From Methanobacteriota archaeon (GTDB lineage: Archaea; Halobacteriota; Methanosarcinia; Methanosarcinales; Methanoperedenaceae): a stretch of 5,915 nucleotides of DNA. Numbering within the stretch: position 1 is the stretch's first letter; the number at the start of each line of letters is the position of its first letter. A model generated the notes under the pieces. The model was not told where the DNA came from. It made no database searches and saw only the letters and a list, made by a program, of their open reading frames with translations. The stretch spans positions 1 through 5,915 of the forward strand of contig JAHIFK010000150.1 of assembly GCA_018900975.1 (NCBI GenBank), written 5' to 3'. Below, piece by piece: positions 1-5,129 of this stretch. A program made the translations under genes and the position numbers.

Positions 1-660
1 AAATATACGGTGGTGCTTGCAAATCCTCCATTTAAAGGAAGCATTGACAAGAGCGATATAAATGACCATCTTACTGTAGGAACCACCAAGACCGAACTTC
101 TTTTTGTTGAAAGGATGATGAACCTGCTTCAGATAGGGGGTAAATGCGGGGTCATAGTGCCGGATGGAGTGTTGTTTGGGACATCAAATGCGCATAAAAA
201 GTTAAGACAGCTTTTGCTTGAAAAATGTCAGCTTGAAGCTGTGATTTCTATGCCTTCCGGGGTGTTCAAGCCGTATGCAGGTGTATCGACGGCGGTTCTT
301 GTTTTCATAAAAGGGAACAAAACTGATAAGGTCTGGTTCTACGATATGGACGCGGATGGCTATTCGCTGGATGATAAGAGGAATTTTATTGATGGGAAAG
401 GGGATATTCCTGATATTATTCATAATTTCAGAAAGCGGTATGAGGCTAACCCGATAGATAGAAAAGGTAAATGCTTCTTTGTTCCGATTAGCGAAATTAA
501 AGAGAACGGGTATGACCTTTCGATATCAAAGTACAAGGAGATCGAGTATGAAGAGGTTGCTTATGAGAAACCTGAAATTATAATGGAGAATATAGAGGGG
601 TTGGAGGATCAGATAAAAACTAATATCTCCGAGTTAAAAGGTATGTTGAAACAGGCGTAA
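1..660 (+). CDS. hsdM: Type I restriction-modification DNA methyltransferase (M subunit), 3' part
   Basis: This is the C-terminal 219 residues of an N6-adenine DNA methyltransferase subunit of a type I restriction-modification system. The frame is open from base 1, so the start lies upstream of the window. Residues 8-11 (NPPF) are catalytic motif IV of amino-methyltransferases, followed by the family's typical GVIVPDGVLFG stretch (about residues 50-60) and VISMPSGVFKPYAGVSTAVL (about 80-99). The end (FVPISEIKENGYDLSISKYK) is the usual HsdM tail before the helical region that docks on the specificity subunit. Family members are roughly 450-550 residues, so more than half is missing, including the SAM-binding motif I. 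The natural TAA stop is at 658-660. A specificity subunit often follows directly; here only an 11-codon ORF overlaps the stop (TAATG) before repeat sequence begins. The family call is firm; whether the system is active cannot be seen. Confidence 0.93.
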   Translation, partial: KYTVVLANPPFKGSIDKSDINDHLTVGTTKTELLFVERMMNLLQIGGKCGVIVPDGVLFGTSNAHKKLRQLLLEKCQLEAVISMPSGVFKPYAGVSTAVLVFIKGNKTDKVWFYDMDADGYSLDDKRNFIDGKGDIPDIIHNFRKRYEANPIDRKGKCFFVPISEIKENGYDLSISKYKEIEYEEVAYEKPEIIMENIEGLEDQIKTNISELKGMLKQA

Positions 661-695
661 TGGCCGCTAAGAACGGAAGCTTATTGATTACTTAA
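660..695 (+). pseudogene. 11-codon ORF overlapping the hsdM stop; possible remnant of an hsdS start
   Basis: An ATG at 660-662 overlaps the hsdM stop as TAATG, the geometry of translationally coupled hsdM-hsdS pairs. It encodes only MAAKNGSLLIT before a stop. Seen: the overlap and the short frame. Inferred: a specificity subunit once began here and was removed by a rearrangement that brought in the repeats from about 750 on. No recognisable target-recognition domain follows in any frame, and no good Shine-Dalgarno lies just upstream, so a chance ATG is a serious alternative. Confidence 0.25.
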
Positions 696-753
696 ATTAT
701 TTCAACAGTGGCGGCGCCGATGGGAAAACGAGGCAACCATTGGGATGAACTCA

Positions 754-780
754 CCGCAAAGAGCGCGAAGGACGCAAAGC
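754..780 (+). repeat. Degenerate 9-mer tandem triplet, CGCAAAG type
   Basis: Three adjacent 9-mers, CCGCAAAGA, GCGCGAAGG and ACGCAAAGC, fit a consensus near RCGCRAAGR. Short tandem sequences of this type are, to my knowledge, scattered between genes in many environmental archaea and bacteria; that point is recollection and was not searched. It is purine-rich on the plus strand and lies at the junction between hsdM and the decayed region. Confidence 0.65.
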
Positions 781-803
781 AGAGCAGCAATCTTTTGTGA
801 AAA

Positions 804-837
804 AACAACGAACTGATACGAACTTGTACGAACTCAG
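804..837 (+). repeat. ACGAACT tandem triplet, left copy
   Basis: Three consecutive 10-mers, ACGAACTGAT, ACGAACTTGT and ACGAACTCAG, are preceded by AACA. A related copy lies in inverted orientation at 4561-4597, on the far side of the lipoprotein-kinase operon. Both copies share AACAACGAACT at one edge and TACGAACTCA at the other. Confidence 0.75.
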
Positions 838-847
838 CGGCGCAGTG

Positions 848-1138
848 TTATCGAACACAGCGCACGGATGACACAGAGCGACTGGTCACAGCATCGTTTC
901 CGAGTTCTGCTATCTCTATGGTCTTTGTTGAGACCTGCATCTGGATTGCCTGCTGCACGCTATATGCGCCGTTCTTGGTCTTTGGCATATATATCTGCAC
1001 TACCTGGCATGCGGTGCGCGCCGGGATTGTCACCACTGCGGGGTTCGCTCCCGATACTATGATATCTACTGATGCGAGCTCTACGTTATCGACATAGACC
1101 CTGGTGTATTCCGGATCTGTCTCCCCGGCTTTGCTCAC
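848..1138 (-). pseudogene. Fragment of a beta-rich (surface-protein-like) gene, A
   Basis: The minus-strand frame from GTG 1138 to about 884 translates as plausible protein: alternating hydrophobic strands such as TRVYVDNVELASVDIIVSG, then NPAVVTIPARTACQVVQIYM and AYSVQQAIQMQVSTKTIEIA. This pattern suits a beta-sandwich domain of an extracellular or S-layer-like protein. I do not recognise the family. The frame stays open upstream to a TGA at 1160-1162, giving LSDFNL before the GTG, so the GTG is probably not a true start and the fragment lacks its real N-terminus. After residue about 85 the frame runs into repeat sequence (863-880) and stops in it. With no start signal, no Shine-Dalgarno and repeat sequence at its end, I read it as a gene remnant. 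A short genuine gene is less likely. Confidence 0.45.
863..880 (+). repeat. Short CACGGATGA/CACAGAG dispersed repeat
   Basis: Two adjacent 9-mers, CACGGATGA and CACAGAGCG, resemble widespread intergenic CACGGATGA-type repeats. They sit at the truncated C-terminal edge of the minus-strand protein fragment and probably mark the breakpoint. Only two units are present, so the call is tentative. Confidence 0.4.
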
Positions 1139-1182
1139 CAGATTGAAATCTGAAAGGCATCAGGAGGATGCTCAAGTTTCAG
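1139..1182 (-). terminator. Bulged hairpin downstream of the lipoprotein-kinase operon
   Basis: CTGAAA (1150-1155) pairs with TTTCAG (1177-1182), and GGCATC (1156-1161) with GATGCT (1167-1172). The loop is AGGAG and there is a 4-base bulge (1173-1176), giving 12 pairs including one G-T. A second perfect inverted repeat, CAGATT-GA-AATCTG, abuts it at 1139-1152. It lies about 20 bases past the end of the last minus-strand ORF of the operon, so a 3'-end or RNA-stability role is plausible. There is no clean T-run on the minus strand, so intrinsic termination is not established. Confidence 0.35.
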
Positions 1183-1221
1183 TTACTTTATTTCTAAATT
1201 ATCTTCCCTCTTTTTCACCCC

Positions 1222-1359
1222 CTAAGTCAAATAAGCCACCGACGAAAGATTTTCCTTTATTCCATGCTGTAATCTGGTTAAAGCCACTGCAAGCAGAGTG
1301 ATGCAGTTCAGAAGAAACTTTTTGTTTTCCACACCATCGCGCAGTCTCCTATCTTTCAT
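1222..1359 (-). pseudogene. Small third ORF overlapping the kinase stop, probably frameshifted
   Basis: The ATG at 1359-1357 overlaps the kinase TGA (ATGA) and is preceded by a strong AGGAGGGG four to six bases upstream, inside the kinase's last codons. This is a textbook translational-coupling start. The frame encodes 45 residues, beginning MKDRRLRDGVENKK and followed by a hydrophobic run FLLNCITLLAVAL resembling a signal or membrane segment. It then turns into unlikely protein and stops at 1222. Reading one base out of phase from about 1282 restores a plausible continuation (NQITAWNKGKSFVGG, then LFDLGGEKEGR) that ends at 1199-1201, about 53 codons in total. I infer a single lost base, perhaps a T in the TTTAAC run. 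Homology is unknown, and it could itself be a dispersed repeat rather than a gene. Confidence 0.4.
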
Positions 1360-3167
1360 TTCCCCTCCTTTTTTGCTTTTATTGGTAATAAAAATGAAAA
1401 TGTGCTGCCTATGCCAAACTTGCTCTCAGCCATAATCGTACCTCCGTGCATTTCCACAAGCTTCTTTGAGATCGCAAGCCCAAGCCCAGTGCCGCCGTAT
1501 TTTTTGGTAATCCCTGAATCAAGCTGCTCGAATGTATTGAATAGTTTCCTCATGTCTTCCTCCCTTATCCCAATCCCTGTATCAGAGACTGAAATTTTCG
1601 CTATATCCCCTTCTTTTTTAGTGGTCACGGTTACAGTTTCCCCTTCAGGCTTGCTGAATTTAACAGCATTGCCGAGCAGATTGAAAAGTACCTGCTTGAT
1701 TCTCAGCTTATCAGCCTCTATATAATCAAGTTTAGGGTCTAAATCTAGTTTGAGTTTTACATTATGCTTGATTGCTTTTTCTTTTATTAAGATGAGGGAT
1801 TCATTCATGACTTGAGGCACATGTATCTTCTCGATGACAAGTTCCATCTTTCCTGCTTCTACCTTGCTCAGGTCGAGAATATCGTTGACAAGATTGAGCA
1901 GGAAGTTGCCACTGGTAAGAATATTGTCCACATGGTGCTCCTGTTTTTCATTAAGTTCCCCGAACATCTTTTGTTTCAGGAGCTGAGAAAACCCGAGGAT
2001 TGAGTTCAAAGGAGTCCGTAGTTCATGGCTCATATTGGCTAAAAACTCTGATTTTGCTTTGCTTGCATACGCAAGGCGCTCGTTTTCAAGGTAGATTTTT
2101 TCAGCTTTTTTGTGTTCAGTTATATCCTGTGCTACGCACACTATTCCTTGGATATTACCATTATCATCGCGCATTACTGAACCTGAGAAGAGCATTGGTA
2201 TTTTCCTGCCATCCTTTGCAAGGTAAGTTTTTTCAACATTTTTGATACATGTTGAGAAGTTGATCGGTATTTCTTTCCCCTCAGCAACCACATTGCTTAC
2301 AGGTTCTCCGATTAATTCTTTTTCCTTGTAACCCAGAAGCGTAGAGGTAGCAGGATTGACTGTTTGAATGATGCCGTCAGGCGAAACCACGAGAAGAGTA
2401 TCTGGAATAGACCTTACGATATTATCTGTGTATTTCTTAGCTGAAATGATGTCATCTCTTGATACACGCAAATCTTGTGTCATTTTGTTGAAAGATGCCG
2501 CAAGTTCGCCTATTTCATCTTTAGATTTGATATCTATTTTCGTATCCAGGTTGCCTTCAGCAATTTCATTGGCTGCATTTTTTAATTCGTTGATTGGTTT
2601 TACGAGTGGTTTAGAGAAAAGAAAAGCAAAGAAAATCCCAACAATTATGCCCCCGATCGTTAACGCAATTATCTGATTTCTAGCTTTTGCTTCTGAAATT
2701 TCTAAGCTTCTTAGGGAATAACCAATCTGAGCTACACCAACAATTTCCCCATTTACTGTAACTGGAACAGCTAAGTTATACATAAGCTCGCCTTCACTCG
2801 ATTGAGAAGTTTCGATATATGGCTTGCTGCTATGAATAACATTTAAGGCAGGATCTGTAATAACTTTACCTACTTTATTCAGTTCGCTATGAGCTTTCAC
2901 TTTGCCCTTTTTATCCCTGACCATAACATAGACTACATATTCCTGTTCAGAAACCGTATCAATGTAATCCATAACATGAACAAATTTATCTGTAATGAAA
3001 GCCTCCTTGCTTTCAACAGCTAAGGTGTTTGCAAGGATTAGCCCTTGTTTTTTTAATTCTTCCTTAAAGGTTGTACTTTCACGCTGGATAGATACAACAG
3101 CAATAGCTCCAATAATTACAACTATCATTACTATAAACACAAAAGCCAACTGTATCCCAACTTTCAC
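1356..3167 (-). CDS. Membrane-bound PAS/HAMP sensor histidine kinase
   Basis: A complete class I sensor histidine kinase of 603-606 residues. Numbered from the upstream GTG at 3176: first membrane helix about 8-30; extracytoplasmic sensor about 31-166, Cache-like (YVVYVMVRDKKGKVKAHSEL); second helix about 168-188; HAMP linker about 188-240; PAS domain about 245-355 ending in DITEHKKAEK; dimerisation and phospho-acceptor domain with SHELRTP (His384); ATPase domain with N box around Asn503, G1 DTGIGI (532-537), F box FNTFEQ and G2 GGTGLGLAIS (561-570). All catalytic motifs are present, so it should autophosphorylate. There is no receiver domain and no response regulator nearby. It lies 16-25 bases behind the lipoprotein gene and is surely co-transcribed. 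I prefer GTG 3167 (MKVGIQLAF) because GGTG, complementary to archaeal 16S rRNA ends, lies about seven bases upstream; GTG 3176 has no comparable site. Confidence 0.93.
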   Translation of the reverse strand: MKVGIQLAFVFIVMIVVIIGAIAVVSIQRESTTFKEELKKQGLILANTLAVESKEAFITDKFVHVMDYIDTVSEQEYVVYVMVRDKKGKVKAHSELNKVGKVITDPALNVIHSSKPYIETSQSSEGELMYNLAVPVTVNGEIVGVAQIGYSLRSLEISEAKARNQIIALTIGGIIVGIFFAFLFSKPLVKPINELKNAANEIAEGNLDTKIDIKSKDEIGELAASFNKMTQDLRVSRDDIISAKKYTDNIVRSIPDTLLVVSPDGIIQTVNPATSTLLGYKEKELIGEPVSNVVAEGKEIPINFSTCIKNVEKTYLAKDGRKIPMLFSGSVMRDDNGNIQGIVCVAQDITEHKKAEKIYLENERLAYASKAKSEFLANMSHELRTPLNSILGFSQLLKQKMFGELNEKQEHHVDNILTSGNFLLNLVNDILDLSKVEAGKMELVIEKIHVPQVMNESLILIKEKAIKHNVKLKLDLDPKLDYIEADKLRIKQVLFNLLGNAVKFSKPEGETVTVTTKKEGDIAKISVSDTGIGIREEDMRKLFNTFEQLDSGITKKYGGTGLGLAISKKLVEMHGGTIMAESKFGIGSTFSFLLPIKAKKEGK

Positions 3168-3176
3168 ACATTCCAC

Positions 3177-3192
3177 ACCCGTATTGGTTTTT
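3177..3192 (-). promoter_or_regulatory. Short intercistronic gap between lipoprotein and kinase genes
   Basis: The lipoprotein stop and the first possible kinase GTG are 16 bases apart, too close for a separate promoter. The gap is A-rich and ends in CGGGTG. The GGTG part (around 3175-3178) is the only good ribosome-binding match and is positioned for the GTG at 3167. Confidence 0.45.
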
Positions 3193-4107
3193 TTATTTTA
3201 TAGGTACTGCGTATTTCTCAACCAACTCATCTATTTTATTTAATTCATCTGAATATCTGACAAACCCGCCCCATTCAGTTTCTTCTAAAACTTCTTCGGC
3301 AAGGGAACTTTCCGGACTTATTTTCAATAATGCTTTTTTAACTTTCTCTACTGCGTCTTTATCAACATTTTCCGAGGCTGTTAACATCCAATTAGGTACA
3401 GATACTGTTTCAGCAATAACCCTCAGGTCTGTTTTGAAGTTAAACTTCCCCTTTCCTTCCTCTCCCTCCACAAAATCCTTACATACTGCTCCAGCATCGT
3501 ATTCCCCCAAGAATACAGACATAGCATTGTCACTGCAATCCCCGCCTAAATCATAGCTTTTTAAGTCATTACCGGGGTCAACCCCAAATTTTTTCAGGGT
3601 TACAAATACCGCAAGAAACTTTGGGGCATTATGTGCACCACCAAACAAGAAGGTTTTACCCCTCAAATCGCTTATACTCTTAATGTCACTGTCTGCTCTA
3701 ACGATAATCGCACCCCTTTCTTCAGATTCACCATTCTCCGATACCGCAATTACTAAAGGATCTAAAGCAGCAATCCTCTTATCATGAATGTAAACGGAAA
3801 AAGCATCCTGTAAGGTAAAATCAACCTCTTTCACTGTTTCATGAAACTCTTTTTCTGTTTCTACAACAACTAGCTTTAGATCCAGTCCCGTTTCCTCCGA
3901 CAAATAATCTACCAGTGGCGAAAACATCGTAAACGAATTCGATGGACTCCAACAAGGCTGAACACCAAGTTTCAATACCTTTCCTCCGGTTTCTTCTGGT
4001 TCCGTAACTCTCAATTCATCGATTTTCGCTTCTTTAGACACACATCCACTGATCATTAAAACTCCAATCGAAAAAACCATAAACAAACCCATTATTTTCC
4101 TATCCAT
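3193..4107 (-). CDS. PhnD-like periplasmic substrate-binding lipoprotein
   Basis: A 304-residue extracytoplasmic binding protein of the phosphate/phosphite/phosphonate ABC-receptor type (PhnD family). The N-terminus has a basic start, a hydrophobic core and a lipobox MISGC, with Cys22 as the lipidation site. A linker follows, then KLGVQPCWSPSNSF (about 46-59) opening the first lobe, PLVDYLSEETG (64-74), DFTLQDAFSVYIH (96-108), the hinge-type ISDLRGKTFLFGG (145-157), and GEYDAGAVCKDFVEG (201-215), matching the G-x-x-D-A-G segment of the family. The usual S/T-rich ligand loop after the hinge is replaced by GGAHNAPKFL, so the ligand may not be a phosphonate. No ABC permease or ATPase is nearby. 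Placement directly before a membrane histidine kinase suggests a receptor for that kinase rather than a transporter subunit. ATG 4107 is supported by GGAAG eight bases upstream. Confidence 0.85.
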   Translation of the reverse strand: MDRKIMGLFMVFSIGVLMISGCVSKEAKIDELRVTEPEETGGKVLKLGVQPCWSPSNSFTMFSPLVDYLSEETGLDLKLVVVETEKEFHETVKEVDFTLQDAFSVYIHDKRIAALDPLVIAVSENGESEERGAIIVRADSDIKSISDLRGKTFLFGGAHNAPKFLAVFVTLKKFGVDPGNDLKSYDLGGDCSDNAMSVFLGEYDAGAVCKDFVEGEEGKGKFNFKTDLRVIAETVSVPNWMLTASENVDKDAVEKVKKALLKISPESSLAEEVLEETEWGGFVRYSDELNKIDELVEKYAVPIK

Positions 4108-4115
4108 AGTTTCTA

Positions 4116-4120
4116 CTTCC
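4116..4120 (-). promoter_or_regulatory. Ribosome-binding site of the lipoprotein gene
   Basis: GGAAG within AAGGAAG lies eight bases before the ATG at 4107. It sits in an otherwise A-rich leader and supports this start over any internal methionine. Confidence 0.65.
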
Positions 4121-4165
4121 TTTTTTTATTTTTTGTTTTTATCTCATGATAATAATGAATATGAT

Positions 4166-4180
4166 GAATATATATAGTTA
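4166..4180 (-). promoter_or_regulatory. Putative archaeal TATA box for the lipoprotein-kinase operon
   Basis: The minus strand reads TAACTATATATATTC, with a core at 4169-4177 preceded by the purine-rich AGATAAC that could act as a BRE. An archaeal transcript would begin about 25 bases downstream, near 4147, giving a leader of about 40 bases. The surroundings are AT-rich, which lowers the weight of any single TATA match. Confidence 0.5.
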
Positions 4181-4251
4181 TCTATCTGAGTTGGCATGGA
4201 ATTCTATGGCGTCATTCTAGTGAATGTAAGCCCTAATCGTTTGCGGTACCA

Positions 4252-4520
4252 TCAGTAATAAGCATCATTCCACGTTACCTCGACTGTACAGTTATGACTC
4301 GAACCTGGGTGCTCCATTGCTTATCGCTGGATTTATGATAGCGCCGATAGCGGTCAGCGTCCATTCGGGCGTTGTCGGCGCACTGCCTTTTGTCGTTAGC
4401 TGAATGTCCGCTGGTGATGACGTTACTGCCACCGCAGCGGATGCCCGCGTTGTGCTGTATTCCCTTGTGTCAGCTCCCAGCATTGTTATTGTCATCAGCC
4501 CACTGTCGTCTTCCGCTAAA
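4252..4520 (-). pseudogene. Frameshifted C-terminal fragment of a beta-rich surface-protein-like gene, B
   Basis: The minus-strand frame from about 4518 to 4292 gives low-charge, Ser/Thr-rich protein: DDSGLMTITMLGADTREY, then ASAAVAVTSSPADIQLTTKG, then TPEWTLTAIGAIINPAISNG. It stops at 4292 after APRFES. One base out of phase, from about 4306, a plausible end continues as GSSHNCTVEVTWNDAYY and stops at 4252-4254, suggesting one inserted base. The composition and strand pattern fit an Ig-like or S-layer-type domain; I cannot name the family. The N-terminal side merges into dispersed repeats (4521-4597), so the frame's extension to 4849 is not a real gene. Fragment A (848-1138) is similar in style and strand but shows no clear sequence match, so common origin is only a possibility. 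Confidence 0.45.
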
Positions 4521-4555
4521 CTTATGAAAAACAAACTGCAGATAATTGCAGATGT
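4521..4555 (+). repeat. GCAGAT-type repeat, diverged copy
   Basis: CTTATGAAAAACAAA followed by CTGCAGATAA and TTGCAGATGT closely matches 5475-5508 (CTATGATAAACAAAA followed by CCGCGGATAA and ACGCAGATGA). By eye about 28 of 34 positions agree when one-base gaps are allowed. The match includes the unique leader before the tandem units, so these are copies of one longer element rather than independent low-complexity matches. Confidence 0.7.
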
Positions 4556-4560
4556 ATAAT

Positions 4561-4597
4561 CGTGAGTTCGTATCGAGTTTGCTGTGAGTTCGTTGTT
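4561..4597 (-). repeat. ACGAACT tandem repeat, right inverted copy
   Basis: On the minus strand this reads AACA, then ACGAACTCAC, AGCAAACTCGAT and ACGAACTCACG. It is the inverted counterpart of 804-837, with a diverged middle unit. It abuts the GCAGAT-type repeat at 4521-4555, making a compound repeat block next to fragment B. Confidence 0.65.
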
Positions 4598-4718
4598 AAA
4601 TTCTCCAGTACATCGCTGGCGCGCAAAGTAATACGACGACGCCTTGGGTTTTGCGGAGGCGCCACAAATTAATTTTTTATGAAAATAAGTGCTTGTTTTG
4701 CTTAAAATCAAGTAACAA
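4598..4718. other. Unassigned spacer between repeat blocks
   Basis: No gene is supported here. The minus-strand frame is open but its translation runs straight through repeats on both sides, so openness is not evidence of coding. The only structure seen is a weak GC-rich inverted repeat (GACGCC near 4638 and GGCGCC near 4662) with a large loop. An AT-rich stretch follows at 4670-4710. Confidence 0.45.
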
Positions 4719-4745
4719 CTCTGTGTTCTCTGTGTGCTCAGTGGT
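4719..4745 (-). repeat. ACAGAG-type 9-mer tandem triplet
   Basis: On the plus strand three adjacent 9-mers, CTCTGTGTT, CTCTGTGTG and CTCAGTGGT, are visible. On the minus strand this is the familiar CCACTGAG/CACAGAG pattern. It overlaps nothing intact and begins just beyond the stop of the short ORF at 4749, consistent with a breakpoint there. Confidence 0.65.
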
Positions 4746-4748
4746 TTT

Positions 4749-4874
4749 TCATTTGAAAAATTCAATGCCCCGCTTCCGCATGCGCCGCCGCGTACCTCTC
4801 GGTGACGCTTTCTTGAGCTGGAACACCACCCTCTGCTTATCCATACCATACTGCTCAGCCAGCATCTTGCGCAT
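4749..4874 (-). pseudogene. Short HTH-like ORF overlapping the antitoxin stop, probably truncated
   Basis: An ATG at 4874-4872 overlaps the antitoxin stop as TGATG. The 41-residue product starts MRKMLAEQYGMDKQRVVFQL and ends in a very basic tail (SPRGTRRRMRKRGIEFFK). The LAEQYGMDKQRVVFQLKKA segment resembles a helix-turn-helix (compare the generic LA-x-x-YG-x-S-x-x-x-V-x-x-x-L pattern), which could make it a DNA-binding accessory protein of the toxin-antitoxin operon. A single HTH without a supporting fold, and an end that abuts an ACAGAG repeat, point to a truncated gene. No Shine-Dalgarno is evident, so expression would depend on coupling. A chance ORF remains possible. Confidence 0.35.
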
Positions 4875-5128
4875 CAAGCTATAGCTTCACTTAAGCTCAA
4901 TTCGCCTGCCGCAAGTGGATGAACAAGCAAGTCGGATTTGTGGAATTTTTTCATGAGTTTATCGATCTTTTCAGATTCTTTTGGAGAGTAATAGGCTTCT
5001 CCACATTCATTACAGATATATGCAGATACATTCGTTACGACAAGTATCTCATCATCTACCTTCACCACAAATTCAGTTTTTCCCTTAGCAAGCTTGCCTT
5101 TGCAGAAACTACATCTATCAGGTTTCAT
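4874..5128 (-). CDS. YgiT/MqsA-type zinc-finger antitoxin
   Basis: An 84-residue protein with two zinc-binding CxxC pairs (Cys6/Cys9 and Cys39/Cys42) around a beta-rich core (TEFVVKVDDEILVVTNVSAY), followed by GEAYYSPKESEKIDKLMKKF. This is the YgiT/MqsA zinc-ribbon found in antitoxins of type II systems. It lacks the C-terminal HTH of full MqsA, as is usual for the short members paired with DUF4258-type toxins, so it should neutralise rather than repress by itself. ATG 5128 is fixed by AGGAGG (5136-5141) seven bases upstream, inside the last codons of the original toxin frame. Toxin first, antitoxin second is the MqsRA gene order. The gene is intact while its toxin is not. Confidence 0.85.
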   Translation of the reverse strand: MKPDRCSFCKGKLAKGKTEFVVKVDDEILVVTNVSAYICNECGEAYYSPKESEKIDKLMKKFHKSDLLVHPLAAGELSLSEAIA

Positions 5129-5129
5129 T

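Larger units (their letters stand above)
661..847. other. Non-coding repeat-bearing intergenic stretch after hsdM
   Basis: No credible gene lies between the end of hsdM and the minus-strand fragment that starts near 884. The stretch is a patchwork: unassigned sequence (about 696-750), a CGCAAAG-type tandem triplet (754-780) and an ACGAACT-type tandem triplet (808-837). No convincing terminator hairpin plus T-run was found downstream of hsdM. Confidence 0.6.

Noticed and set aside
754..837. Possible CRISPR array
   Set aside because: Units are 9-10 bases, directly adjacent and degenerate, without spacers of regular length; no cas genes are present.
1104..1301. A 65-codon plus-strand frame
   Set aside because: It is antisense to fragment A and to the small ORF after the kinase. 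The minus-strand start there has a strong ribosome-binding site and overlap geometry, which the plus-strand frame lacks.
4280..4320. A tRNA-like GGTTCGAGTC on the minus strand, resembling a T-arm
   Set aside because: The flanks do not pair as a T-stem (CCCAG against TCATA), and no anticodon arm or acceptor stem is found upstream.
804..4597. Classical composite transposon
   Set aside because: No transposase gene, no perfect terminal inverted repeats and no identifiable target-site duplication. Only the weaker repeat-bracketed interpretation is kept as a finding.
4292..4849. A 185-codon open minus-strand frame
   Set aside because: It runs through three dispersed repeats (4521-4555, 4561-4597, 4719-4745), and its N-terminal two thirds translate repeat sequence. 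Only the last 75 or so residues look like protein and are reported as fragment B.
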